DNA of 64,000 nucleotides, from contig JAWKNO010000002.1 in assembly GCA_041391665.1 (NCBI GenBank), positions 1,922,001 to 1,986,000 of the forward strand. The letters are read 5' to 3'. The notes under the pieces were generated by a model. The model had not been told where the DNA came from. It did not search any database and saw only the letters and a list, made by a program, of their open reading frames with translations. A program made the translations under genes and the position numbers. This DNA comes from Bacteroidia bacterium. Lineage in GTDB: Bacteria; Bacteroidota; Bacteroidia; J057. Of the stretch, positions 51,995 through 60,637 are shown piece by piece; the stretch's first letter is position 1, and each line of letters begins with the position of its first letter.

Positions 51995-53347
51995 ATGCGT
52001 ACTCATCCTGACCTCTCCCGCCGCAATATGCTCAAAACCCTCGGCCTCGGTGCTGCCGGTGCTTTGGCTTTTTCGCCTATGACGGCTACCGCCTCCGACA
52101 ACTACCACCAGGCGACCCGCGGCCTCAAGCCGCTAAAAATCACCAATGTCAAAGCCATCGCAACCGCACCTCAGGGAGGAATCGAATTGATCATCGTCAA
52201 AGTCGAAACCTCCGAACCTGGCCTCTACGGGGTCGGCTGCGCGACCTTCCGCCAGCGCGCTTACAGTGTCGTGGCTGCGATCGACAAATACCTCAACGAC
52301 TTCTGCGTCGGCAAAGATCCCGACAATATCGAAGATATCTGGCAAACCGCCTACGTCAGCTCCTACTGGCGCAACGGCCCCGTGCTCAACAATGCCCTCA
52401 GCGGCCTCGATCAGGCCCTTTGGGATATCAAAGGCAAACGCGCAGGTATGCCCGTCTATCAACTCCTCGGTGGCAAATGCCGCTTTGCCGTGGACTGCTA
52501 CGCCCATGCCAGCGGAAACAACGTCGGCGAAGTCGTCGAAAGTGCCCAGAAGTTTATCGAAGCCGGATACCGCCACGTGCGCATCCAAATGGGGGGCTAT
52601 GGCGCCGCCAGTGTCGCCAAAACACCCGACTTCCAAAACGCGAGCTTCGGACGCAGCAAAGACAATTACATGGATTCCTACATGTATATGAAGTCTGTAA
52701 GGGAAATCTTCGAAGCTGTACGCAAGGTCTGCGGCGAAGAAATCGAACTCCTGCACGACGTACACGAAAGACTGACCCCAACGGATGCCGTCAATCTGCT
52801 TACCTCTCTGGAACAATACCGCCCGTTTTTTATCGAAGATCCTTTATCGCCTGAAGATATGGGGTATTTCAAACTCCTTCGTCAGAAAACCACTGTCCCC
52901 ATCGCCATGGGCGAACTTTTCAACAGCCCCCACGAATGGGTGGGGCCCATGACCGAAAGATTGTTTGATTTCATCCGTATCCATATCTCTCAAATCGGGG
53001 GCATAACGCCTGCGATGAAGGTTGCCCGCCTCGGCGAATGGTTTAATATCCGCACGGCCTGGCATGGCCCCGGTGACGTATCGCCCGTAGGCCACGCCGC
53101 CAATGCACATATCGACTTTGCTGTCTGGAATTTCGGCATTCAGGAATCGGTTTTCTTCAACGAACAAACCCTTGAAGTATTCCCCGGTGCGCCTTATGTA
53201 AAGGACGGGTTTATGTATGTAAATGATGCGCCGGGTCTTGGCGTTGACGTCAACGAAAAAGCCGCTGCCAAATACCCCATTCCGGATAAAGTGAACACCG
53301 ACTGGACCCAACTCCGCAAAAATGACGGAACGCCGGTCAGGCCATAA
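51995..53347 (+). CDS. Tat-exported enolase-superfamily dehydratase (mannonate/RspA-like)
   Basis: A 450-residue protein with a twin-arginine signal (SRRNMLKTLGLGAAGALAF, residues 9-27). The catalytic barrel shows the acid/base and metal ligands of the mannonate dehydratase (ManD/RspA) type: Asp and His in ELLHDVHERL near 250, Glu in FFIEDPLSPED near 278, Glu in IAMGELFNSPHEW near 304, and His in AWHGPGDVSP near 354. ManD-type enzymes dehydrate sugar acids, but most exported members have unknown substrates. The first 750 bases are markedly richer in C-ending codons than the neighbours. It converges on the beta-helix gene with an 11-base gap. Confidence 0.9.
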   Translation: MRTHPDLSRRNMLKTLGLGAAGALAFSPMTATASDNYHQATRGLKPLKITNVKAIATAPQGGIELIIVKVETSEPGLYGVGCATFRQRAYSVVAAIDKYLNDFCVGKDPDNIEDIWQTAYVSSYWRNGPVLNNALSGLDQALWDIKGKRAGMPVYQLLGGKCRFAVDCYAHASGNNVGEVVESAQKFIEAGYRHVRIQMGGYGAASVAKTPDFQNASFGRSKDNYMDSYMYMKSVREIFEAVRKVCGEEIELLHDVHERLTPTDAVNLLTSLEQYRPFFIEDPLSPEDMGYFKLLRQKTTVPIAMGELFNSPHEWVGPMTERLFDFIRIHISQIGGITPAMKVARLGEWFNIRTAWHGPGDVSPVGHAANAHIDFAVWNFGIQESVFFNEQTLEVFPGAPYVKDGFMYVNDAPGLGVDVNEKAAAKYPIPDKVNTDWTQLRKNDGTPVRP

Positions 53348-53358
53348 TAACCGCTGCC

Positions 53359-55623
53359 TTACTCCACCACAAAACGGATGTTTGTCTGCTGGTCAGCGGA
53401 TACTACCATCAAGACATAGATTCCGGGAGGAACAGAAGGTAAACGAACTTCCCAACGGGCAGGAGCAGACGCTGTATTCTGCCCGTATATTTTTTGCCCG
53501 GCGAGGTTAAACACGGCAATCCGGACGGATTTTCCGGTCAGCGATTCGCTTTCAATCGCAAAACTACCCCCGTTGGGGTTGGGCCACAGTCTTACGACCG
53601 GGAGGTCTTTGACAGATTCTACCCGCGTCGCGGGGTCATATTCATACGCACCGATATCGGGGATACCGTTGAAAACCCGGCTCTCTCCGCGCTGGTCCGT
53701 CGCAGGGATATTGTCAGCGCCGCCAGCATCAATAGCCGGGCTGTTGTCCCCCAGCCTGTGCGTAAACGTAGGGCCTCCATAATCGCTCAGATAAATCAAT
53801 ACCGGATCTATATTGATTTTGTCGGCGGTGCCACCCACAAGCTGCGCCTGGCTATCATTCCCCAGGAGGTTATGACCAAGAGAAGCCACTGCGCCGAATA
53901 TATCGGGGCCTGATTCGCAGTGATTACCTGCTACGAGTGTATTGCGGAGGGAAACTTCTCCCCCGGCATCGTTGTAAAGGCCTCCTCCCTTATTGAAGGC
54001 TGTATTATTGGAAAGGGTAACATGCAGCAACGAAATGGTAGCGGGGTGGGTTACGACACGGTTGTCAATCGCGCCTCCGTCAAGCACGGTAGCCTCATTG
54101 CCTGAAAGGGTGCAGTTTATGAGTGTGAGCTCAGCACTGTCGCCTTCGCCATAGTTGCCAATCGCCCCGCCGCTTACCGCTTTGTTGCGGCGCAGGGTAC
54201 AGTTTGACAAAGTTAATTTTCCTTTATTGCGGATTGCTCCCCCGCCATAGAGAGTTGGGTTGCCGTTTCGGAAAGTCAACCAGTTCATCGACACATTTTT
54301 TCCCGGAAAAATATCAAAGATTCGCAGGCTGTCATTGCCCGAAAACGCAAGCGGAGCGGAAGGATTTCCCAAAATAGTCAGGGACTTGCCGACTTCAATG
54401 GTTTCATCGAGTGAAACAACGCCAGAGATCGTGCGCATATCCAGGGTATCGCCATCACAGGCCAGAAAAATTGCCTGGCGGAGAGAGCCATTTCCCCGGG
54501 AAAGCACATTCGTCACAACGACATCCACGGCGGCATAACGCTCAAATGCGCCTATGTCGGGAAGACCGATACGGGCCTGATTTCGCTGATCATTTGCCGG
54601 GGCAAAAGTGGGATTTCCCGCATCAATGGCAGGGCTGCCACAAGCCAGGGCGTGAGTAGGCGTGGTGCCGCCGTTGAGCGCCAAAGGTGCCAGAATAGCG
54701 GAGGTATTGATAATATCTGTCGGATCAGGGGTATAGGTTGCGATCCCGGGTTTTCCGATCAGGTTATTTCCCTCTGTAAGGATTGCTCCCTGGATATCAG
54801 GTGCGCTTGAGATTCCCTGGTTTTCAGCCACAATACAGTTTCGGAGAATGATCGAGGAAAACCGTTCGTCCATAATTCCGGCTGTTCCTTTCGACGCATT
54901 AAAGGCAAAGGTACAGTTGGTAGCAGTAAGGGAAGTGCCGCCGGAAATATCGCCTTCTGCAAAAAAGGCACCGCCGGTTTTATCTGCATAGTTGCCGGAA
55001 AAGGTACAGTTGACGGCCCTTGTCAGGGAATATCCGTTACCTGCGCCATTGGAATAGATGGCACCTCCGGCAAAAGGCGTATTAAAGGTATCTGCAACGG
55101 CAATGGCCTGGTTATCGGAAAATGTACAACCGGTAAGCAGCAAGGTTGTGGCATTGTCAAATCCGTCATTTTCGATAGCTCCCCCGTTTTTGGCGATGTT
55201 TCCACTGAGGACACAATCTGTCATTACCAGATACCCGCGATTGATAATGGCTCCCCCACCCTTTCGGGCGCTGGTATCATTGATGGCATGGCCGCCGGTG
55301 AGCGTCAGTCCGCTCATATGTACGGTATCGCCTTCTGTGAGCCAGAAAAGGCGGATAAGTCCCTGACCGTTGAGAGAAAGCAAATCTGCACCCGGTCCCG
55401 CAATGGTGAGATTTTGGGTCAGGTAAAGCGTCGAATTGAGTGCAATGGTACCGGTGATGGAGAAAGTAATCGTATCACCGGGCAGCGCCTGATCGATACG
55501 GCCGCGAAGGCTGGTAGGGCCTGCGTCTGCGTTATTGGTAACGGGCAATATGGCAGCATCTACCGGCGCAGTGATTGCCAGCAGGCATAGAAAGACGGTG
55601 GTAAGGAGGGATTGGTAAATCAT
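53359..55623 (-). CDS. T9SS-secreted right-handed beta-helix (Pmp-like) protein
   Basis: A 754-residue protein from ATG 55623, giving a signal peptide (LLTTVFLCLLAITAPVDA). Two homologous beta-helix halves carry repeats such as LTGCTFSDNQA, NCTFSGNYADKTGGAF, NCTLRRNKAVSGGAI and NCTLSGNEA, typical of polymorphic-membrane-protein-like passengers. Each half ends with a PAIDAGxxx and DIGAFE/DIGAYE motif. The C-terminus is a T9SS type A sorting domain (VRLWPNPNGGSFAIESES, VPPGIYVLMVV). It is probably surface-displayed and may bind glycans or other cells; no enzyme activity is evident. Confidence 0.9.
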   Translation of the reverse strand: MIYQSLLTTVFLCLLAITAPVDAAILPVTNNADAGPTSLRGRIDQALPGDTITFSITGTIALNSTLYLTQNLTIAGPGADLLSLNGQGLIRLFWLTEGDTVHMSGLTLTGGHAINDTSARKGGGAIINRGYLVMTDCVLSGNIAKNGGAIENDGFDNATTLLLTGCTFSDNQAIAVADTFNTPFAGGAIYSNGAGNGYSLTRAVNCTFSGNYADKTGGAFFAEGDISGGTSLTATNCTFAFNASKGTAGIMDERFSSIILRNCIVAENQGISSAPDIQGAILTEGNNLIGKPGIATYTPDPTDIINTSAILAPLALNGGTTPTHALACGSPAIDAGNPTFAPANDQRNQARIGLPDIGAFERYAAVDVVVTNVLSRGNGSLRQAIFLACDGDTLDMRTISGVVSLDETIEVGKSLTILGNPSAPLAFSGNDSLRIFDIFPGKNVSMNWLTFRNGNPTLYGGGAIRNKGKLTLSNCTLRRNKAVSGGAIGNYGEGDSAELTLINCTLSGNEATVLDGGAIDNRVVTHPATISLLHVTLSNNTAFNKGGGLYNDAGGEVSLRNTLVAGNHCESGPDIFGAVASLGHNLLGNDSQAQLVGGTADKINIDPVLIYLSDYGGPTFTHRLGDNSPAIDAGGADNIPATDQRGESRVFNGIPDIGAYEYDPATRVESVKDLPVVRLWPNPNGGSFAIESESLTGKSVRIAVFNLAGQKIYGQNTASAPARWEVRLPSVPPGIYVLMVVSADQQTNIRFVVE

Positions 55624-55663
55624 GGAAGGATAACGAAAAGGAGAGACGAATATGTGTAAAAAC

Positions 55664-55693
55664 AAAAAAATCCGGCAAGGGGTTGCCGGATTT
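55664..55693 (-). terminator. Rho-independent terminator of the rpmG-DUF4295 unit
   Basis: A perfect 11-bp stem AAATCCGGCAA/TTGCCGGATTT (55668-55678 with 55683-55693) with a four-base loop, followed on the minus strand by a T-run. It ends the ribosomal unit before the beta-helix gene. Confidence 0.9.
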
Positions 55694-55713
55694 CTCAGGT
55701 AAAATGCCTGAAA

Positions 55714-55878
55714 TTATTCTCTTGAGTCTTTAAGGAACTCCTGGACCATATCACTCGGAATTACATCTTCCTTGAATGTATAGGCGCCCGTTTCTTCGTT
55801 TTTTACTGGCCGGATGACTTTCGTGAAAGTCTTAACTTTACTTTTATCCCGGTAACCGGCGACAACTTTCTTAGCCAT
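55714..55878 (-). CDS. DUF4295 family small basic protein
   Basis: A 54-residue protein, too short for most gene screens: it starts MAKKVVAGYRDKSKVKTFTK, continues with VIRPVKNEETGAYTFKED and ends FLKDSRE. This is the DUF4295 family, restricted to Bacteroidota and nearly always encoded next to rpmG, so a ribosome-associated role is suspected. It starts 10 bases after the L33 stop and is followed by a strong terminator. Confidence 0.9.
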   Translation of the reverse strand: MAKKVVAGYRDKSKVKTFTKVIRPVKNEETGAYTFKEDVIPSDMVQEFLKDSRE

Positions 55879-55888
55879 AACTTAATAA

Positions 55889-56077
55889 TTATTTGATTTC
55901 TTTATGAACAGTGTATTTCTTCAGGATTGGGTTGTACTTCTTCAGTTCCATCCTTCCTGTGGTATTTTTACGATTTTTGGTCGTAATATAACGGCTCATT
56001 CCAGGGAGACCAGACTCTTTCTGTTCTGTACACTCTAGGATCACCTGAATTCGGTTCGCTTTACTTTTCTTTGCCAT
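55889..56077 (-). CDS. rpmG: 50S ribosomal protein L33
   Basis: A 62-residue protein: MAKKSKANRIQVILECTEQ, then SRYITTKNRKNTTGRMELKK and YNPILKKYTVHKEIK, the L33 signature. It lacks the two CxxC zinc pairs (only one Cys), so it is the zinc-independent form. It binds 23S rRNA near the E site. Usually rpmB (L28) is just upstream and ftsY downstream in Bacteroidota, but neither is here. A perfect -7 box lies 29 bases upstream. Confidence 0.97.
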   Translation of the reverse strand: MAKKSKANRIQVILECTEQKESGLPGMSRYITTKNRKNTTGRMELKKYNPILKKYTVHKEIK

Positions 56078-56105
56078 CGCTAAATGCTTTTACTGAAACA
56101 GGAAG

Positions 56106-56113
56106 CAAAGGTA
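56106..56113 (-). promoter_or_regulatory. -7 box (TACCTTTG) of rpmG
   Basis: A perfect TAnnTTTG on the minus strand, 29 bases upstream of the rpmG ATG; no clear TTG at the standard distance. It suggests that rpmG and DUF4295 are transcribed from here and not from an upstream rpmB. Confidence 0.5.
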
Positions 56114-56244
56114 GTTAAATTTCCTGAAATGGGAAAAATAATTCAAATTTTCTCGTTAAATTCGCTTGAATTTAATTTTCTATGGGGAAATTAGGATAAT
56201 ACATTAAATTTACCTCCGGGAAGTTTTTGTATTTTATAAGGATT

Positions 56245-56793
56245 ATGAGATTTAGCGTATTACTTCTGGTGGGTGTGTGTATGACTCTGGGTTGTAACCG
56301 GGGGAATATCGATATGGATAATGCCGGCAAAGAGCCGATAGAAGTGACGATTGATGCGATTTCGTACACAATGGCTCCGGGACAATATCAGCGAATCCGT
56401 CTGGAAAAAGGCCGTCACCTTCTCAAAATCAAGCGAAAAGATGCAACTGAAGCCGAAGAAACGGATTTTCGGGTAGTAGAAGGCGGCCTGCTCAATCTGG
56501 CTAATAGCAACTATCTGATCTGGACAGATCTTTATGGTGACCCCATGCTCCGCGAAAGCAAGCTTGAGGAGGAGTGGATTGAGATTGATGGTCATGACTA
56601 TCGCGGCGAATTTGAAAAACTAGACCCTACTGTTTACTATATAGAAAAAAAATGGGACTATGGCCTGGGAGAAGATTTTCCCGACGATCTCCTCGGCTGG
56701 GAAATGGGCAATGAAAAATATATCATCAAACGCAAGCTTTTCCGTCAGGAGGAACTTATCCAGGCTTATAATGCTTTGGTAAAGGAAAAATAG
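56245..56793 (+). CDS. Small lipoprotein of unknown function
   Basis: A 182-residue protein from ATG 56245, preceded by an AAGGA-like sequence and giving a lipoprotein signal (LLLVGVCMTLGCN, Cys near 17). The mature part begins with a short PEGA-like stretch (EPIEVTIDAISYTMAPGQYQ, RLEKGRHLLKIKRKD near 30-70), then an unknown Tyr/Asp-rich region. Divergent from rpmG; the membrane protein gene starts 2 bases after its stop, so they are co-transcribed with the flippase. Confidence 0.75.
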   Translation: MRFSVLLLVGVCMTLGCNRGNIDMDNAGKEPIEVTIDAISYTMAPGQYQRIRLEKGRHLLKIKRKDATEAEETDFRVVEGGLLNLANSNYLIWTDLYGDPMLRESKLEEEWIEIDGHDYRGEFEKLDPTVYYIEKKWDYGLGEDFPDDLLGWEMGNEKYIIKRKLFRQEELIQAYNALVKEK

Positions 56794-56795
56794 TT

Positions 56796-57284
56796 ATGCA
56801 ATCCCGCGCAAGGTCATTCCCGCTCAAAAACGGCTACTGCTACCTGTTTCAGGATCATATTCTGATCGAAAGAAATGACTTCACCGGCCAGATTCTTCAT
56901 TTTCTCGAAAAAAGAGGCCTCCGTCGAAGCTGGATTATCTATCTGGCGCTCTTGATTGCATTGGTTCTTTCTGCTCTTCTCGCTGTGAAAATCGAAAATT
57001 ATTTCCTGGCAGCTTTTTTTGCGGCCTTTGCATTCGCAGATCTCTTTGCTATCTGGTTTAGTCGAAAAGTCTCTTTTGCTTCAAATATCCAGCGTGAACA
57101 TATCACTGCTGTCGAATATAAAGAGGCGGTTCAGGGGGTTTCCCGGGCTTCATTCACTATATTTTTCCGCCCCAAACGAGCTACTCTCAGACGTACAATC
57201 TTTCTGCCAAGTATCCGCAAAGGTGATACACAGCTTGCACAAGCCGCTTATTTGATGATGAAAGAAGAAAAATTGATTGAGTAA
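56796..57284 (+). CDS. Hypothetical membrane protein
   Basis: A 162-residue protein with two adjacent hydrophobic helices (about 48-66 and 68-90: YLALLIALVLSALLAV, FLAAFFAAFAFADLFAIWF). The soluble flanks are basic and PH-like (FQDHILIERNDFTG, FTIFFRPKRATLRRTIFLP). Family not recognised. It is 2 bases behind the lipoprotein and 11 bases ahead of the flippase gene, so it may support polysaccharide export (inference). Confidence 0.7.
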   Translation: MQSRARSFPLKNGYCYLFQDHILIERNDFTGQILHFLEKRGLRRSWIIYLALLIALVLSALLAVKIENYFLAAFFAAFAFADLFAIWFSRKVSFASNIQREHITAVEYKEAVQGVSRASFTIFFRPKRATLRRTIFLPSIRKGDTQLAQAAYLMMKEEKLIE

Positions 57285-57295
57285 TCGCTGTACCT

Positions 57296-58765
57296 ATGGG
57301 TGTTCTCAAAAAACTTGCTGGTCAGACGGCTATTTATGGAATTAGTTCTGTACTGGGAAGGGTACTGAATCTTGCGCTCACACCACTCTACACCAATATT
57401 TTTGCCGACGCCCAATACGGTGTTGTCACCTATTTGTACTCCTGGATTGCCCTGATCAATGTCATGCTGATCTTTGGAATGGAGACAACATTTTTTCGTT
57501 ATGCGCAGGAAAATGAAGACTACAAATCTGTGTACAACCAGGCTTTTCTCTGGGTACTTTTTATTTCGGCTGGCTTCTTTTTGCTGACCGGGGTGTTTTT
57601 CAGGGGAATTGCCGGGCTCGCCGGATATGAAGACCAGTCTCTGCTGGTACTCCTTACGCTCGCCATTATTTTTCTCGACACGGTTGCTGCGATGCCCCAG
57701 GCGCGGCTTCGTTATGAAGAAAAAGTAGCGTGGTTTGCCACCATCAATCTTTCCAACATAGTACTTTCGATTACCCTCAATATGATCTTTATTCTGGTCT
57801 TGGAAAAGGGTATTCTGTTTATTTTTATTGCCAATCTGATCACTTCCTCCATAAAGTTGGCCATGTCGCTCTGGAAAAACCTGCCGACCACTTTCCGCCC
57901 GGATAAAGAACAGATGAAGGAAATGGTAAAGTATGGATATTATATCATGATCGCAGGGCTTGCCGGAATGATGACCCAAACCGCTGACCGTATTCTGATT
58001 CCCGCCCTATGGGTGGATGGAACGCTCTTCAACGGTGTCGCCCGCACAGGCGAGCAACTCAATGGATTGTACGGTGCCAATTATAAAGTTGCTATGCTCA
58101 TTGCGTTGGCTACCCAGGCTTTCCGGTATGCGGTAGAACCGTTTTTTTTCAAGGAAGCCGGAAAAAAAGATTCGCCAGAAACATTCGCCCGGGTGTTTCA
58201 TTATTTTGCACTCGCCTCACTCACAGGTTTTCTGATTCTGGCTTCTTTTGCCAAGGAGATTGTTTCATTCAACCTGTTTGGTTTGCTTCATTTTACCTTT
58301 GTCGGAAAAGACTATTGGGAAGCGTTGGGCGTGGTGCCGATTTTATTGCTGGCCTATGTATTTAATGGCGCATATATGAACCTGTCTATCTGGTTTAAAA
58401 TTACCAAGCAGGTGCGATATGCAATATTTTTCACGGGGACTGGCGCAGCCATCACGCTGATCATCAATTATCTGACCATTCCGGTTTACGGTTATATGGG
58501 CAGCGCCTGGGCAACCTTGATCTGCTTTTCGCTGATGTGTGTTTTGGTGTACGTGATTGGCCAGAAATACTACCCCATTCCTTACCGTATGGGAAGAATC
58601 AGCCTTTTTACAGCTTTGTTTATTTTTGCCTATCTGATCAACCGGCAAATCGGCCCTACAGACGGCTATTTACCTGCATTTTTCCTGAAAACGGTGGTAT
58701 GTTTTTCTGCATTGGGAATCGTATATGTGACAGAAAAATATAAGCCCGTTTACTGGCATGGGTAA
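57296..58765 (+). CDS. Polysaccharide/oligosaccharide flippase (Wzx/MOP superfamily)
   Basis: A 489-residue protein with about 12-14 hydrophobic helices. The N-terminus KKLAGQTAIYGISSVLGRVLNLALTP is typical of polysaccharide biosynthesis proteins of the MOP superfamily. Charged residues in ARTGEQLNGLYGANYKVA near 245 and the FRYAVEPFFFKEA stretch near 278 are family hallmarks. It should move a lipid-linked sugar across the inner membrane. Glycosyltransferase genes are absent here. Its stop codon lies inside a hairpin terminator. Confidence 0.9.
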   Translation: MGVLKKLAGQTAIYGISSVLGRVLNLALTPLYTNIFADAQYGVVTYLYSWIALINVMLIFGMETTFFRYAQENEDYKSVYNQAFLWVLFISAGFFLLTGVFFRGIAGLAGYEDQSLLVLLTLAIIFLDTVAAMPQARLRYEEKVAWFATINLSNIVLSITLNMIFILVLEKGILFIFIANLITSSIKLAMSLWKNLPTTFRPDKEQMKEMVKYGYYIMIAGLAGMMTQTADRILIPALWVDGTLFNGVARTGEQLNGLYGANYKVAMLIALATQAFRYAVEPFFFKEAGKKDSPETFARVFHYFALASLTGFLILASFAKEIVSFNLFGLLHFTFVGKDYWEALGVVPILLLAYVFNGAYMNLSIWFKITKQVRYAIFFTGTGAAITLIINYLTIPVYGYMGSAWATLICFSLMCVLVYVIGQKYYPIPYRMGRISLFTALFIFAYLINRQIGPTDGYLPAFFLKTVVCFSALGIVYVTEKYKPVYWHG

Positions 58766-58790
58766 ACGGGCTTATTAATATATTTTAATA
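58741..58790 (+). terminator. Terminator overlapping the flippase stop codon
   Basis: A 13-bp stem TAAGCCCGTTTAC/GTAAACGGGCTTA (58741-58753 with 58762-58774), 8-base loop, and an AT-rich tail. The flippase TAA (58763-58765) is in the right arm, so the last codons also encode the terminator. Confidence 0.75.
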
Positions 58791-58797
58791 GCTGGCT

Positions 58798-59616
58798 TTA
58801 TTCATTCATCAGCTTCCAGTACCTGTTTCGGTCAATCCCGATCGCCAGAATGCTCACTGAATCGCGATTGTGAAGATGAGATCGCCACGGATAATCGGCG
58901 TATTGCTCCAGCCTTGCGGCTACTTCCGGCGTACAATTGATAAGGTATTTGGCATACATATCATCTCCCCGAATCACGTGAAAATATTTCTGAAGGTAAA
59001 ACTGGTTGGTTCCGGCTCTTTCTACTACCTTTTTTTCTACTACATAAAACAGTGAATCCATATCTGTATTCCATGAAAGTCCGTCAATGCTTACGACAAT
59101 AAAACCGGGATAGGTATATTGTTTGACGTCGTCGTACCAGTACACATCATCTGCTTTGTCGAGCGTATAAATGGCCTTTCTCAACAATTCGAGATCGGCA
59201 AAACTGATCCGGGACCAGGCGATGGAGCTGGAGTTGTTGCGAAAACGCTCAAATTCAACGGGATTAAACTCGTAGGACATACCGTCGTAGGTGATATATC
59301 CGCAATAGAGGTTGAGATTTAAGGTGCGGACTAATTCACCATTGCGGTAAAATTTCAGCGAATAATGGAAATCGCATTTGTCTTCAAAAGTCTGTTCAAA
59401 ATCCCATGTGCGCTGTATTTCCCGCATCATGTCCATATCCTTAGAGACAAAAGTACTCAACTCCTTCTGAATGGGGAGTTGTTTGTAATTGTGGAGGGGA
59501 ACGCCTACCATAGCCCAATCTCCGCGATTAAAATCAAGATCTGAAATGATCTTTTTGGCAAAAACACTACTGCTGAAGCAAAACAGCAGGGCAAGAATCA
59601 ATGTGGAAAATCTCAT
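58798..59616 (-). CDS. Exported hypothetical protein
   Basis: A 272-residue protein from ATG 59616, giving a signal peptide (STLILALLFCFSSSVFAKK); the longer frame runs past a non-coding leader and is rejected. The mature protein is unknown. It has many aromatic residues (YWYDDVKQYTYPGFIVV, WNTDMDSLFYVVEKKV) and no Cys pairs of note. It is a separate transcription unit between the flippase and sdaA. Confidence 0.75.
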   Translation of the reverse strand: MRFSTLILALLFCFSSSVFAKKIISDLDFNRGDWAMVGVPLHNYKQLPIQKELSTFVSKDMDMMREIQRTWDFEQTFEDKCDFHYSLKFYRNGELVRTLNLNLYCGYITYDGMSYEFNPVEFERFRNNSSSIAWSRISFADLELLRKAIYTLDKADDVYWYDDVKQYTYPGFIVVSIDGLSWNTDMDSLFYVVEKKVVERAGTNQFYLQKYFHVIRGDDMYAKYLINCTPEVAARLEQYADYPWRSHLHNRDSVSILAIGIDRNRYWKLMNE

Positions 59617-59716
59617 AGGTTGTTTGTTCCTGAGTTGAATGGTCTTTGTTAAAATGTAAAGGGAAATTGGTAGATCAGGCGGTAAGCTTTCTACACAAAG
59701 TCCATGCCTGAAATGC

Positions 59717-60619
59717 CTAGGGGTTCTCATCTTCCATGGTTTCTGCATTTTGGACCAATACACGTTTCTCAATTTCCCGCGCTGTGGGTGTACCGGCCAG
59801 CCCTCCCAGTGCGGTTTCTTTGTATTTGTCGTCCATCGAAGCACCCACCTCACCCATTACATCAATAATTTCATCTACCGGAATGACCGCGGTATCTCCT
59901 GCCAGGGCAATCTGTGCAGAAGCGAATGCAATCACCCCGGCGGAGGCGTTGCGTTTTACGCAGGGAACCTCAACCAATCCGGCCACCGGATCGCAGATCA
60001 GGCCGAGCATATTCATGATGGTAATACCCACCGCCTCGAACACCTGTTCGAGGGTTCCACCCAATGCATACACAATCGCACCGGCACCCATGGCTGCCGC
60101 AGTTCCCGTCTCTGCCTGGCATCCGCCCACTGCACCGGAGATAGATGCCCGCCGTTCGATGATGAGTGCGATTCCTGCGGCAACCAGCATACTTTCGTAG
60201 AGCTTTCTTTTGGGAATTTCGTGAAGTTCTTCGATCGTAGTGAGCACACCGGGCATGATGCCCGATGCTCCAGCCGTCGGTGCGGCAACAATCCGCCCCA
60301 TACAGGAATTTACCTCCTTGGCTGCCAGCGTATAGGCGACGAGGCGCCGGAATTTATCATCCAGCACATTCACTTCACACTTCATGACTTTCCTGGCGCC
60401 ATTGTCGATCATTCCACTCAGCGAACGCATATCTTCAGTAAGACCGGTATGCACGGCGTCTTTCATCACGGCATAAGCCTGGGCAAGTTTATCCCAGATT
60501 TCTGCCTCACTCCTTCCGCGTTGCTCGATCTCGTAGGCAAGTACCGGTTCCCAGATCAGTCCGCCCTGGGTGTGGCAATTGATCCGCCATTCTTCAAAGC
60601 TGTCAAAAAGGATTGCCAT
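59717..60619 (-). CDS. sdaAA: L-serine ammonia-lyase, iron-sulfur type, alpha chain
   Basis: A 300-residue protein matching the alpha subunit length. Family motifs are GGLIWEPVLAYEIEQRG near residue 19, AAPTAGASGIMPGV near 112, the [4Fe-4S] cysteines in GGCQAETGTAAA near 165, LICDPVAG near 207 and VPCVKRNASA near 218. It deaminates L-serine to pyruvate and ammonia. The beta subunit is not adjacent, so it must be elsewhere or absent. The subtilase gene, transcribed in the same direction, ends 18 bases upstream. Confidence 0.93.
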   Translation of the reverse strand: MAILFDSFEEWRINCHTQGGLIWEPVLAYEIEQRGRSEAEIWDKLAQAYAVMKDAVHTGLTEDMRSLSGMIDNGARKVMKCEVNVLDDKFRRLVAYTLAAKEVNSCMGRIVAAPTAGASGIMPGVLTTIEELHEIPKRKLYESMLVAAGIALIIERRASISGAVGGCQAETGTAAAMGAGAIVYALGGTLEQVFEAVGITIMNMLGLICDPVAGLVEVPCVKRNASAGVIAFASAQIALAGDTAVIPVDEIIDVMGEVGASMDDKYKETALGGLAGTPTAREIEKRVLVQNAETMEDENP

Positions 60620-60637
60620 AATTTGTATTTCGGGGGT

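Noticed and set aside
52133..52816. A 227-residue minus-strand open frame inside the enolase-superfamily gene
   Set aside because: It arises from the C-rich third positions of the sense gene and shows no recognisable domain.
57248..57979. A 243-residue minus-strand open frame opposite the flippase gene
   Set aside because: Its composition (Gln, Arg, His, Asn-rich) is typical of antisense frames, and the plus strand encodes a convincing multi-helix flippase.
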